Shown: positions 40,520 to 50,730, counted from the stretch's first letter. The stretch is 64,000 nt of DNA from Cohaesibacter sp. (GCA_025800145.1 JAOXSH010000009.1:1-64000); one strand, 5' to 3'. The notes: generated from the letters alone by a model not told the origin. Program-made: numbers and translations.

Positions 40520-41632
40520 TTACCCTTTTTCGCCAAGCAAGGCTGTTGCGCCATCCAGATCCAGCGGCGCAAGGCCAATCACAACCAATCCGGTTTTGTC
40601 ATCCGAGCTTGGATCAAACCAGCAATCGACCCTGCGGCCTACGGCTTGCACCACAACACGAGCGGCTTTGCCCTCGATCTTGACATAGCCTTTGACGCGC
40701 AAAATACCGGGTAGGGCCAGTGTTTTTTCAACGGCTGCCTTTATGGCATCCATATCGGCAAAGACACGCGGCGTCACAATATCAGAGCTGAAATCGTCAT
40801 GAGAATGGTGATGATGGTGGTGGTGGTCATGATCGTGATCATCGTCGTCATGGTGATGATCGTCGTCGTGATGGTGGTCATCATGATGGTGATCATGGGC
40901 CGCTTTGCGGCTGTCCATATCATCTTCAGCAGCGCTATCAAGACCAAGCAAGACAGCCGCGGACAAATCTCCATTGCGGGATGGCACAATCTTGACGCCA
41001 TCGCGCATTTGCTCGGTCAGCAAGGCTTCTACCTTGGAAAGACCGCTCTCATCAACAAGATCGGCTTTTGAGACCACAATCATATCGGCACATTTGATCT
41101 GATCGGCAAAAAGCTCTTCAATCGGGCTTTCATGATCAAGGCTGTCATCGGCTTCGCGCTGACGGGCAATGGCATCTTCATCCTGACTATAATGCCCTTC
41201 AGATAAGGCCATGGCATCAGCAACGGTGACCACACCATCCACGGTGACAGAGGCGCGCACGCTTGGCCAGGAAAAAGCCTGAACCAAAGGCTGTGGCAGG
41301 GCAAGACCAGAGGTCTCGATTACAATGTGATCAGGGCGTGGCTCACGCGCAATCAGCTTTTCCATGGTTGGCAAAAAGTCATCGGCGACAGTGCAGCAAA
41401 TGCAGCCATTTTTCAGCTCCACCACATCGTCTTCGGTGCAATTGGGATTGCCGCAATCACTGAGCAATTCACCATCAAAGCCCATATCGCCAAATTCATT
41501 GACAATCAGCGCGATTTTCTTGTCGCCCGCCTTGTTGATCAGATTGCGGATCAGGGTTGTTTTACCAGCCCCCAGAAAACCGGTGACAACGGTTGCCGGG
41601 ATTTTTTTGCCTTGAAGCGTGTTAAAGCTCAT
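40520..41632 (-). CDS. cobW: CobW-family G3E GTPase with His-rich insert
   Basis: PATVVTGFLGAGKTTLIRNLI, GCICCTVADDF, HDHHHDDHHHDDDHH... Confidence 0.95.
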   Translation of the reverse strand: MSFNTLQGKKIPATVVTGFLGAGKTTLIRNLINKAGDKKIALIVNEFGDMGFDGELLSDCGNPNCTEDDVVELKNGCICCTVADDFLPTMEKLIAREPRPDHIVIETSGLALPQPLVQAFSWPSVRASVTVDGVVTVADAMALSEGHYSQDEDAIARQREADDSLDHESPIEELFADQIKCADMIVVSKADLVDESGLSKVEALLTEQMRDGVKIVPSRNGDLSAAVLLGLDSAAEDDMDSRKAAHDHHHDDHHHDDDHHHDDDDHDHDHHHHHHHSHDDFSSDIVTPRVFADMDAIKAAVEKTLALPGILRVKGYVKIEGKAARVVVQAVGRRVDCWFDPSSDDKTGLVVIGLAPLDLDGATALLGEKG

Positions 41633-41653
41633 TAGGATTCTCGCTATCTTGAA

Positions 41654-42109
41654 TTATTGGGCCGAAGAGGAGCCGTCTTTGGTGAGGATGGGAGGATGCA
41701 ATCGCGCTAAGGTATTTTTTCGCACATGCACAGGGCGCTCGCGCCATGCTGGCAAACCATCTTTGCTGGCAGCATGAGCCGCTGCAAAAGACAACAGATC
41801 GTCCAAGCGTTCATCGCTGTCATCGAGATTGGCAATCAGAAACGCATATTTGCCAGCCGCCTGGACACTGGCGGTACAGGCTGATTGACAGCCATTCATA
41901 CATTCGACAGGCTGGATCAGAACATGTGCATTGGTGCCATTATCTTGCGCATTTTGGCGGTCTTGCAAGCGCTCATAAAGCTTTTGGCCGCTGCGTTTTG
42001 CCTCGGTTCCATCTTCTGGAACCGGTGCTTGCAAATCAGCTTGTGTGCGGCAGGTCACGCAAATCTGTATAATGCTTGGCTGTTCCATTATGCTATCGTC
42101 CATGTTCAT
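41654..42109 (-). CDS. DUF1636-like putative metal/Fe-S binding protein
   Basis: MNMDDSIMEQPSIIQICVTCRTQ...VECMNGCQSACTASVQAAGKYAFLIANLD; ORF track extension to 42421 runs into the riboswitch, so start placed at 42109. Confidence 0.75.
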   Translation of the reverse strand: MNMDDSIMEQPSIIQICVTCRTQADLQAPVPEDGTEAKRSGQKLYERLQDRQNAQDNGTNAHVLIQPVECMNGCQSACTASVQAAGKYAFLIANLDDSDERLDDLLSFAAAHAASKDGLPAWRERPVHVRKNTLARLHPPILTKDGSSSAQ

Positions 42110-42250
42110 CCCCTTGGTCCGGGCAAGCCACAAGGCTTGCCAAAGAATGCCATGATCAAGACGGAGAAAAGCAAATGAGCGAAAAGCTGCATAACGCGGT
42201 TTTTGCCTGCTTTTCCCAGTACACCCCGACCGGTTGAAAACAAAATCCCT

Positions 42251-42405
42251 TTGGCAGGTCTCCTGGCTTGCGGCGCTGGTGGCTTTTTCCTTCCCGGCAG
42301 CAAGGCCAGTGGTGATAAAAAGACACAGCCGCATACAGTTGCGGGGGCAGCCATGGCTTCGGCCCCGACTTGGGTCGCCCATACCATGTTCCCTTTTCAT
42401 TTTGG
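42251..42405 (-). promoter_or_regulatory. Cobalamin (AdoCbl) riboswitch 2, controlling DUF1636-cobW-cobN-cobO
   Basis: Minus strand: gaaaagggaacatggt...gctgcccccgcaactgtatgcgg...ccactggccttgctgccgggaagg...gcaagccaggagacctgcc. Confidence 0.95.
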
Positions 42406-42574
42406 CCACGCCTGTAACCAAAAACCAAAGTGGTCATTCTATGTCCGCTATTCCCAAGGCTTTGTCAATCTTTCCCTTGCGACGGTTTTCAGCAAAACTG
42501 CGACCAGTGGGTCACATAAAATCAGACGCGAACATCTTGATTTTATGGCAAATCCAGGCGAGTTGCCGCCAAAG

Positions 42575-42608
42575 AAAAAGGCCTGATGCAAATGCATCAG
42601 GCCTTTTT
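42575..42608 (-). terminator. Terminator downstream of folD
   Basis: aaaaaggcctgatgca-aa-tgcatcaggccttttt. Confidence 0.85.
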
Positions 42609-42616
42609 AGGATTAG

Positions 42617-42722
42617 CTAGAGCATTTTGAATAACAACATGTTTATTCAAAATGCTCTAGCCTTTGTTTCTAAACATATTTTTATCCGAAAACCGCACGC
42701 ACTTTTCGAAAAATATGCTCTA
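42617..42722 (+). repeat. Family A repeat, copy 3 (two hairpins)
   Basis: ctagagcattttgaataacaacatgtttattcaaaatgctctagcctttgtttctaaacatatttttatccgaaaaccgcacgcacttttcgaaaaatatgctcta. Confidence 0.9.
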
Positions 42723-42738
42723 TAATGTTAATCCGCTT

Positions 42739-43659
42739 TTAGACGTCAGCCAGAAGGGCTGCAAAGTCCAGATCGTCCAGACCGGCAGACCGGCGGGCGG
42801 CTGTGAGCGTATTGGCCATCAACAGTGCAATGGTCATAGGACCAACACCACCGGGAACCGGGGTGATAAAGGCTGCACGCTCGGCTGCGGCGTCATAATC
42901 GACATCGCCAACGAGGCGGGTTTTGCCTTCGCCACGCTCTGGCGCGTCAATGCGGTTGATGCCCACATCAATCACACAAGCGCCTTTCTTGATCCAGTCA
43001 CCCTGAACCATTTGCGGAATGCCAACAGCAGCCACAACAATATCAGCATCCTTGACGAGGCTTGGCAGATCTTGTGTGTGACGATGCGCAATGGTCACGG
43101 TGCAATGGGCGGACAAAAGCAAGGCCGCCATTGGCTTGCCAACAATGTTGGAGCGACCAATCACCAATGCGCGTTTGCCGCGCAAGTCACCCAGAACACG
43201 CTGGGCCAGAATGAGACAGCCAGCGGGCGTGCAAGGCACCAAGGCCTTATCCCGTTCGCCAGCAGCCAACAGGCCAACATTGATTGGATGGAACCCGTCG
43301 ACATCCTTTTCAGGACGGATCAGGTTCAGAACCTTGGATTCGTCGATATGGCGTGGCAATGGCAGCTGAACAAGAATGCCATGAATGCTGTCATCATTGT
43401 TCAAGCTTTCGATCAAAGCCAGAACATCCGCTTCGGACGTTTCTTCTGGAAGGCTATGTTCAATAGAATGGAAGTTGCATTCCTTGGCAGATTTGCCTTT
43501 TGATGCGACATAGACCTTGCTGGCTGGATCTTCACCGACAATCACCACTGCGATGCCGGGGATAAGAGAATGCTCTTGAATCAGCGTTTTTGCTTCGATA
43601 GCAATTTTGGCACGAAGATCAGCAGCGATGGCCTTGCCATCAATACGTTCGCCGGTCAT
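42739..43659 (-). CDS. folD: Methylenetetrahydrofolate dehydrogenase/methenyltetrahydrofolate cyclohydrolase
   Basis: [66 protein letters not shown]. Confidence 0.96.
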   Translation of the reverse strand: MTGERIDGKAIAADLRAKIAIEAKTLIQEHSLIPGIAVVIVGEDPASKVYVASKGKSAKECNFHSIEHSLPEETSEADVLALIESLNNDDSIHGILVQLPLPRHIDESKVLNLIRPEKDVDGFHPINVGLLAAGERDKALVPCTPAGCLILAQRVLGDLRGKRALVIGRSNIVGKPMAALLLSAHCTVTIAHRHTQDLPSLVKDADIVVAAVGIPQMVQGDWIKKGACVIDVGINRIDAPERGEGKTRLVGDVDYDAAAERAAFITPVPGGVGPMTIALLMANTLTAARRSAGLDDLDFAALLADV

Positions 43660-43908
43660 GCGAAAAACCCTTTCTGGGGCTGGAGGGAAGGGCAGCTCTT
43701 TTGCGCGGGCAACAGAGAAAGCCAAAACAAACGGGCTCGTAAATCCACAATAAGTCTGGTCTAGCTCAGGGTCTGAGGTTCAGATGGTCAAGATCCGACC
43801 TGAAAAGAGAGAAAAAGACCGTTTTTCTCAGCTTTTCAAGGCCGGATCCCGTCAATCCAGAGCCAGACTTAGAGGGGCAAATTTACAAATCGCCCCCTCA
43901 TAGCCTGA

Positions 43909-45579
43909 TTAGAACAATCCTTCAATCTCACCATTGTCGTTGAGACAGATGGATTCTGCCGCAGGCTTGCGTGGCAGGCCAGGCATGGTCATGATCTCAC
44001 CGCAGATAACTACGATGAAGCCAGCACCAGCAGACAGGCGAACTTCACGAACTGGCACAGAGTGACCAATTGGTGCACCGCGCAATTCAGGATCGGTTGA
44101 GAAGCTATATTGGGTTTTTGCCATACAAACAGGCAGATTGCCGAAGCCTTGCTCTTCCCACTGTTTCAACTGGTTGCGTACTTTTTTATCGGCCAGAACT
44201 TCCTCTGCGCGATAGATACGCTTGGCGATGGTTTCGATTTTTTCCATCAGGGGCAGCTCTTCTTCGTAAAGAGGAGCAAACTGGGAGGTACCGCTTTCAG
44301 CCAACTCAACGACTTTTTCAGCCAATTCAGTTGCACCGGCAGATCCATGTGCCCAATGTTTGGAGATGATGGCCTGAGCGCCTTTTTCTTCAACGAAATC
44401 TTTTACCGCCTGAATTTCAGCATCGGTATCGCCAACAATGTGGTTGATGGCAACAACAGCTGGTACACCAAACTGGCGCACATTCTCGATGTGACGGCCA
44501 AGGTTGCTGCAACCTTGTGCAACGGCTTCTACATTTTCTGTGCCCAGATCGGCTTTCGCAACGCCGCCATTCATTTTCAGAGCGCGGATGGTTGCAACAA
44601 TCACAGCAGCATCTGGTTTCAGACCAGCTTTGCGGCATTTGATGTCGAAGAATTTCTCGGCACCCAGATCCGCACCAAAGCCAGCTTCGGTGACAACATA
44701 GTCAGCCAGTTTCAAAGCGGTTTTGGTGGCAACAACAGAGTTACAGCCGTGCGCGATGTTGGCGAATGGACCCCCATGAACAAAAGCAGGGTTATTTTCC
44801 AGTGTCTGAACCAGGTTTGGCTGCATGGCCTGCTGCAACAGAACAGTCATGGCACCGTCAGCGCCAATGTCACGGCAGTAAACAGGGCTTCTGTCACGGC
44901 GGTAACCAATGATGATGTCACCAAGGCGCTTTTGCAGATCGTCAAGATCGTTAGACAGGCACAGGATAGCCATCACTTCGGAAGCAACGGTGATGTCAAA
45001 GCCAGCTTCGCGTGGGAAACCGTTGGCCACACCGCCCAAGCTGCTGGTGATGGAGCGCAAGGAGCGATCATTCATATCCAGAACGCGACGCCAAGTCACA
45101 CGACGGCTGTCGATTTCCTGTGCATTGTCCCAATAGATATGGTTGTCGATCATGGCAGACAACAGGTTATGGGCAGAGGTGATGGCGTGGAAGTCACCTG
45201 TGAAATGCAAGTTCATGCTTTCCATTGGCACAACCTGTGCCTTGCCGCCGCCAGCTGCGCCGCCCTTCATGCCAAAGCAAGGGCCAAGAGAGGCTTCACG
45301 AAGACAAACAGCTGCATTTTTGCCAATGGCATTCAAGGCATCGCCAAGGCCAACAGTGGTTGTGGTTTTGCCTTCACCAGCCGGTGTTGGGCTGATAGCG
45401 GTCACGAGAACCAGTTTGCCGTCTTTCTTGTCGGAAAGAGACTTGATGAAGTCTTCGGAGATTTTGGCTTTGTCATGACCAAAAGGCAAAAGATGCTCGG
45501 AAGGGATAGCCAAACGCTCCCCAATTTCCTGAATTGGCTTCAGTTTCGCTGCGCGTGCAATTTCGATATCGCTGGCCAC
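43909..45579 (-). CDS. fhs: Formate-tetrahydrofolate ligase
   Basis: [61 protein letters not shown]. Confidence 0.97.
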   Translation of the reverse strand: MASDIEIARAAKLKPIQEIGERLAIPSEHLLPFGHDKAKISEDFIKSLSDKKDGKLVLVTAISPTPAGEGKTTTTVGLGDALNAIGKNAAVCLREASLGPCFGMKGGAAGGGKAQVVPMESMNLHFTGDFHAITSAHNLLSAMIDNHIYWDNAQEIDSRRVTWRRVLDMNDRSLRSITSSLGGVANGFPREAGFDITVASEVMAILCLSNDLDDLQKRLGDIIIGYRRDRSPVYCRDIGADGAMTVLLQQAMQPNLVQTLENNPAFVHGGPFANIAHGCNSVVATKTALKLADYVVTEAGFGADLGAEKFFDIKCRKAGLKPDAAVIVATIRALKMNGGVAKADLGTENVEAVAQGCSNLGRHIENVRQFGVPAVVAINHIVGDTDAEIQAVKDFVEEKGAQAIISKHWAHGSAGATELAEKVVELAESGTSQFAPLYEEELPLMEKIETIAKRIYRAEEVLADKKVRNQLKQWEEQGFGNLPVCMAKTQYSFSTDPELRGAPIGHSVPVREVRLSAGAGFIVVICGEIMTMPGLPRKPAAESICLNDNGEIEGLF

Positions 45580-45995
45580 ATTGTCCTCCTGATATTTGGG
45601 TCTTGCTGTTTGTTTTGACCGCTAGGATTAATAGAACAATCCTACAGGTTATGTTGGATGAAAAGCAGGTGCATTTGCACTTCTGAGCAGAGTATGCCTG
45701 CCTCAGAAATTTCAAGGCCCCCCTTTTGCGTCATTTAAAACATCCAGAGCGACATCCCACCTCAAAAACGACATCCTTTTTCAGAAATGCGCACCAAAGT
45801 CTCAAGCTGTCATGCATTTCAGGTATTTTGTATCCAATTTGCTTGCAAGCCGGTGATTTGCTGATATATGACGGATAAATCATCACTTTTCGAAGAGGTT
45901 TAATACGGGAATATCCGTAAATTTCCTGAGAGTCTTCGAGAGCATTTCCTCATTTTGGCTCTGTGTGAGCCAATATTTCCAGAAGGACGAGATTT

Positions 45996-47153
45996 ATGGC
46001 ACGCATTCATTGGCTTGGAGCCGGACTGTCATCTGTTCCCGGGATTCGCCGTCTGATTCTGCAAGGCCGGACCATCACATTATGGAATCGCACACTTGCC
46101 AAAGCCCAAGAGGCTGTTGCAGGTCTTAGTGGTGATTTCGATGTGAAAGCTTTTTCTGAAGATGCCTTGGCGCAAGATGTGACGGCGGGAGATGTTGTTG
46201 TTTCCATGTTGCCTGCGACCATGCATTTGATGGTTGCGCAAATGTGTCTTGAAAAGCGCGCGCATTTTGTTTCATCAAGCTATATCAGCCCCGAAATGAG
46301 TGCGTTGGGTGAGAAGGCGAAAGACGTCAATCTCTGTTTTGTCAATGAAGTAGGGTTGGATCCGGGGCTTGACCATTTGCTGGCGCATCTTTTGATGGCC
46401 GATTATAAAGCATCCAGTGCTTTTGATACGCAAAGCAGTCATGAATTTCGCTCCTATTGTGGTGGCTTTCCTGCCGTTGCCAATGAGTTTCGCTATAAAT
46501 TCAGCTGGTCTCCGCTTGGTGTCTTGAAAGCGTTGAAAAGCCCGGCCCAATCCATCCTTGGCGGCAAGGTGGTGCAAACCCAAAAGCCGTGGGATGCCAT
46601 TTCCGATTTTGACGTGAAATTTCCTGTTGGCAGCGAAACATTCCAATCTTATCCCAACCGGGATTCTCTTCCCTTTATGGAAGACTATGGGTTTGGTAAA
46701 GACTGGAATATGGACACCTTTGTGCGCGGAACCTTGCGTCTCAATGGCTGGTCTGAAGCATGGGCCGATATTTTCAACTTTGTTGAACATGATGTGGCAG
46801 GCCCGGATGGCGAGGAAAAGTTGAGCAAATTGTCGCAAGAGCTTTGGGCCAACCATTCTTATGATGAGGGCGAGTCAGATCGCGTGGTTCTGGTTGTGGA
46901 TCTCAAAGCCTCTAAAAATGATCAGGCCGTTTGGCACAAATCCTATGCGCTGGATGCCCGCGGCAATGAAGATGCCTCAGCTATGGCGCGTCTGGTCTCA
47001 GTCCCGGTCAGTCTTGCGATTGAGGCTGTGCTGGATGGCAAATTGGAAACAGGCGTGCAAGCTGCTCCCAAAAGCGTTGATTTGATCAAGGACTGGTTTG
47101 CGGATTTGTCCCACTATGGCGATGAGTTCCATCTTATTGATCATCTCTCCTGA
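45996..47153 (+). CDS. Saccharopine dehydrogenase-like protein, paralog 1
   Basis: MARIHWLGAGLSSVPGIRRLI; EVGLDPGLDHLLAHLLM; SYCGGFPAVANEFRYKFSWSPLGVLKA. Confidence 0.85.
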   Translation: MARIHWLGAGLSSVPGIRRLILQGRTITLWNRTLAKAQEAVAGLSGDFDVKAFSEDALAQDVTAGDVVVSMLPATMHLMVAQMCLEKRAHFVSSSYISPEMSALGEKAKDVNLCFVNEVGLDPGLDHLLAHLLMADYKASSAFDTQSSHEFRSYCGGFPAVANEFRYKFSWSPLGVLKALKSPAQSILGGKVVQTQKPWDAISDFDVKFPVGSETFQSYPNRDSLPFMEDYGFGKDWNMDTFVRGTLRLNGWSEAWADIFNFVEHDVAGPDGEEKLSKLSQELWANHSYDEGESDRVVLVVDLKASKNDQAVWHKSYALDARGNEDASAMARLVSVPVSLAIEAVLDGKLETGVQAAPKSVDLIKDWFADLSHYGDEFHLIDHLS

Positions 47154-47196
47154 TTTGCTGATAGGCGATCAGCTCATATTGTGTATGAATTGTATG

Positions 47197-47231
47197 AAAG
47201 CGCGGCAGGTTTGCTGCGCTTTTGTTTTTTA
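47197..47231 (+). terminator. Terminator-like hairpin after paralog 1
   Basis: aaagcgcggcaggtttgctgcgcttttgtttttt. Confidence 0.7.
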
Positions 47232-47479
47232 AAGTCAAGGCTTTGAGAGATATTTGAAAAGATCATCAGCCAATCTGGCAAATGCCGTCAGTTTCCCACA
47301 TTGACAAAATGACGAAATGTCTGCGCTGGACGATGAGGGCCTACAAATTGCTGATCTAGAATTGGCACTTTGCCGGATATCTTGGCAAGATGTCTTGCTA
47401 ATCTGGCAATTTTCCATAATCCTTGAGGCAGTATATGATTTCCTGGTGAGCTTTGGGCTTGCTTGAGAGGGAGGGAACA

Positions 47480-48667
47480 ATGGCTCATATCCATTGGCTT
47501 GGTGCTGGATTGGCATCAAAACCTGGTATTCGGCGCCTGATTAAAAATGGTCATGCACTGACCTTGTGGGAGCGGGATCTGGAGAAGGCGCAAGAGGCAG
47601 TTGGTGATTTGCGAGCCACTTATCAGACCTACCAAATCAGGGAAGCTGTGGAGGGCGCGCTTGAAGGGGTAATTGCCGCCGGTGATGTCGTTGTTTCCAT
47701 GCTGCCTGCGCCTTTGCATCCGGTTATCGCGAAATTATGCCTTCAAAAAAGCGCCCATTTTATCTCTTCCAGCTATATAGGCCCGGATATGCAAGCCTTG
47801 CATGAAGAGGCCAAAGGCAAAGGCCTGTCTTTTGTCAATGAAATGGGCCTTGATCCCGGTATTGACCACTTATATGCGCATCTTTTGATGCAGGATTACA
47901 AAGCCAGCGGGCTTTTTGATAAAAAGAACGATCATGAATTTCGCTCCTATTGTGGCGGCTTTCCTGCTGTTGCCAATGACTTTAAATATAAATTCAGCTG
48001 GTCTCCCTTGGGGGTTTTAAAGGCATTGGCGTCCCCGGCAAAAGCGCTTTTAAAGGGCAAAATCATCCAAATTGAAAAGCCATGGGAAGCCGTTGAGGAC
48101 TATTGGGTGCAGTCCATGACAGGAGCGGAAAAGTTTCAGTCTTATCCCAATCGCGATTCTCTGCCTTTCATGCAAGATTATGGCTTTGAGGATGATTGGA
48201 TCGTGAGCCATTTTGTCCGTGGCACTTTGCGTCTGGATGGTTGGGCGAGAGCATGGCAGGATATTTTCAAAGTCATCAGCGCGGCCAATCATCCAAAAGG
48301 CGAATCTGAACTAACGAGCCTCAGTGATCGTCTATGGGTGGATCATGCCTATCAGCCAAATGAAGCGGATCGTGTGGTTTTGGCCGTTGAATTGAAAGTC
48401 AAAAAGGATGGCAAGACTATCTGGCATCAGTCTAAACTGTTAGACAGCTTTGGAAATGAGCAAGATAGTGCCATGGGGCGTCTGGTGTCCATTCCGGTCA
48501 GTTTGGCAACAGAGGCTGTCTTGGCCGGTCACTTGGGGGCAGGAGTTCAGCCTGCGCCAAGCAAGCGCGCCCTTATTCTCCCTTGGCTGGAAGAGCTGGC
48601 ACGTCATCATGATCATACCCAGCATATTGACCATCTTAATCTGGCCAATCATTTGGCTGCTGAATAA
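47480..48667 (+). CDS. Saccharopine dehydrogenase-like protein, paralog 2
   Basis: MAHIHWLGAGLASKPGIRRLI; EMGLDPGIDHLYAHLLM; SYCGGFPAVANDFKYKFSWSPLGVLKA; start moved to 47480. Confidence 0.85.
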   Translation: MAHIHWLGAGLASKPGIRRLIKNGHALTLWERDLEKAQEAVGDLRATYQTYQIREAVEGALEGVIAAGDVVVSMLPAPLHPVIAKLCLQKSAHFISSSYIGPDMQALHEEAKGKGLSFVNEMGLDPGIDHLYAHLLMQDYKASGLFDKKNDHEFRSYCGGFPAVANDFKYKFSWSPLGVLKALASPAKALLKGKIIQIEKPWEAVEDYWVQSMTGAEKFQSYPNRDSLPFMQDYGFEDDWIVSHFVRGTLRLDGWARAWQDIFKVISAANHPKGESELTSLSDRLWVDHAYQPNEADRVVLAVELKVKKDGKTIWHQSKLLDSFGNEQDSAMGRLVSIPVSLATEAVLAGHLGAGVQPAPSKRALILPWLEELARHHDHTQHIDHLNLANHLAAE

Positions 48668-48696
48668 GAAAAACTTATCCTGGAAATCAAACAAGA

Positions 48697-48731
48697 AAAA
48701 CAGCGTCATACTGATATGACGCTGTTTTTTT
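48697..48731 (+). terminator. Terminator after paralog 2
   Basis: aacagcgtcata-ctga-tatgacgctgtttttttt. Confidence 0.85.
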
Positions 48732-48779
48732 GGGCATTGTTTTTTAATGTGCTTGAAAACGGCTTTTATGCCGTTGGTA

Positions 48780-50456
48780 TTATTCTGCCGCTTGGATCAC
48801 TTCCTGACGGGCTTGCTGTTTGGTTAGCAATTTGCCTTGTTTGTTTTTGGCCAGCAAATCCCGCGCTTTGGCATATTTGTCATCATACCAGAAAATGGTG
48901 CAGCCATTGCAGCCACGCCCGCAGCATCCATCCACACCAAGGCGCGGGCTTTTAACCGAGCGTTTGGTGCTGGAACCATCAATCGCGGCCTGCAATTTGT
49001 CTTTTTTGCGCTCATAAAGTCGCTCACTGCCAGAGCCAAGCTCCATCTTGTGGGCTTCGTCATCATGCTTGAGCCGCTCCCACTGGGCTGGGGTCAGGGC
49101 ACGCTCTTTGCGCAAAACAGTCATGACTGGCACATGCTGGCGCAGCAAGTCCGGGTCCTCATGGTCAAACAGGGCAAAGGGCAGACGAATTTGCGGCTTT
49201 GTGCCGGGATTGACAATGTCCAATATTTTGCCGTTTTTGGCATCTTCAAATTCATAAAGACGGATCGGAATAGCTTCGCGCAGATGAGGAGAGACCAGCT
49301 CGATCACATCGCCCGCTTCCAGCCTGTTTTTGATATCGACAATGAAGGCATCCTCTTCAACGGCGCTCACCTGACCTGCATATTCCCATTCGGCATAGGT
49401 TCCGGTTTCTTCATAGCCATGAGCATAATTAGTCAAGCGACCTTCATGAAAGGCAAGGGTATAGCCACGATTGGGCACGGTTGCCAGTTCTTCCATATAG
49501 GCTTCCGGGTCCCAATTGTCAGGATCTTTATACCAGTCATCAATTGCCCGCCGATAAGCGCGTGCGACCAATGCCACATAATAGGGGCTCTTGCCGCGGC
49601 CCTCAACCTTCAGGCTATCCACGCCGATTTTCAGATAATCTTCCAGCTTTGGCATGATGCACAAATCGCGGCTGTTTAAAATATAGGCGCCACGATCGTC
49701 TTCGGTGATTTGCATCAATTCGCCCGGACGTTGCTCTTCTTCCAAAAAGAAGTCGAACAATTCCATATTTTCTTCACTTAATTTCAGCTCACGCACGGTG
49801 CCGTCGCGCAACTTCATATGGACTTTATATTTCCAGCGGCAACTATTGGCACAAGAGCCCTGATTGGCGCCGCGCTCTGCCATGAAATTGGACAGGAGAC
49901 AACGACCGGAATAGGTCATGCACATGGAGCCATGTACGAAGGCTTCGAGCTTGATATCTTGGCATTTTTCCCGGATTTCTGCCAGTTCGGCGTAGGAAAC
50001 TTCACGGCCCAACACACAAAGGCCCGCTCCTTGTTGCTCCCAAAATTTTACAGATTGCCAGGAACAGACATTGGCTTGGGTCGAAACATGCAATTCCAGT
50101 TCCGGGGCCTGCTGTTTGACAAACATGAAAACGCCGGGATCGGCGACAATCAAACCGTCCGGTTTGACCTTGCGCACGGTCTCGACATATTGCGGCAGTT
50201 TGTCGATATCCTTGTTATGGGAAAACAGATTGAGTGTCAGATAAACCCGCTTGCCATGGCCATGGGCAAATTCAATGCCTTCGACCACATCGTCCAGTGT
50301 CATTTGCGATTTTGTCCGCAAAGACATATCGGGCGTGCCCATATAAATTGCGTCTGCCCCATAGAGCACGGCCATTTTCAGCTTTTCCAGATTGCCAGCA
50401 GGCATCAAAAGCTCGGAACGGGCCGGGCGGCCAGAATGGTGAAGAGGCTTGGTCAT
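48780..50456 (-). CDS. Peptidase U32 family protein (TrhP/YegQ-like) with Cys-rich C-terminal segment
   Basis: LLMPAGNLEKLKMAVLYGADAIYMG, EAFVHGSMCMTYSGRCLLSNFMAERGANQGSCANSCRWKY; C-term GCCGRGCNGCTIFWYDDKYAKAR. Confidence 0.88.
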   Translation of the reverse strand: MTKPLHHSGRPARSELLMPAGNLEKLKMAVLYGADAIYMGTPDMSLRTKSQMTLDDVVEGIEFAHGHGKRVYLTLNLFSHNKDIDKLPQYVETVRKVKPDGLIVADPGVFMFVKQQAPELELHVSTQANVCSWQSVKFWEQQGAGLCVLGREVSYAELAEIREKCQDIKLEAFVHGSMCMTYSGRCLLSNFMAERGANQGSCANSCRWKYKVHMKLRDGTVRELKLSEENMELFDFFLEEEQRPGELMQITEDDRGAYILNSRDLCIMPKLEDYLKIGVDSLKVEGRGKSPYYVALVARAYRRAIDDWYKDPDNWDPEAYMEELATVPNRGYTLAFHEGRLTNYAHGYEETGTYAEWEYAGQVSAVEEDAFIVDIKNRLEAGDVIELVSPHLREAIPIRLYEFEDAKNGKILDIVNPGTKPQIRLPFALFDHEDPDLLRQHVPVMTVLRKERALTPAQWERLKHDDEAHKMELGSGSERLYERKKDKLQAAIDGSSTKRSVKSPRLGVDGCCGRGCNGCTIFWYDDKYAKARDLLAKNKQGKLLTKQQARQEVIQAAE

Positions 50457-50730
50457 GGGTCCAGATGTCCTACAGGCATGGAAATGGATAATGGCTGATC
50501 AATACGAAAAAATACGCAAAGCTGCAAGAGAGCGCCACTCTTGGCTTACGGATTTGGCCGTGAGCAATGCACAGGTAACAGAGCTGTGGCGGATTTTCAA
50601 ACAATACAGAGAAATCTGCATTTGATTTGATCTAAACTATGGTTTGCTTATGATTTGACGGATTACAATATGAGCCGTTAGAGTGGAGAAAACGGACGGG
50701 CATTCAAAATGAAGCAACAAGGACCATTTT

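Noticed and set aside
42664-43503. 279-aa plus-strand ORF over folD
   Set aside because: Antisense to folD and starts inside a Family A repeat.
44110-45618. 502-aa plus-strand ORF covering fhs
   Set aside because: Antisense shadow of a highly conserved fhs CDS; translation has no recognisable family features.
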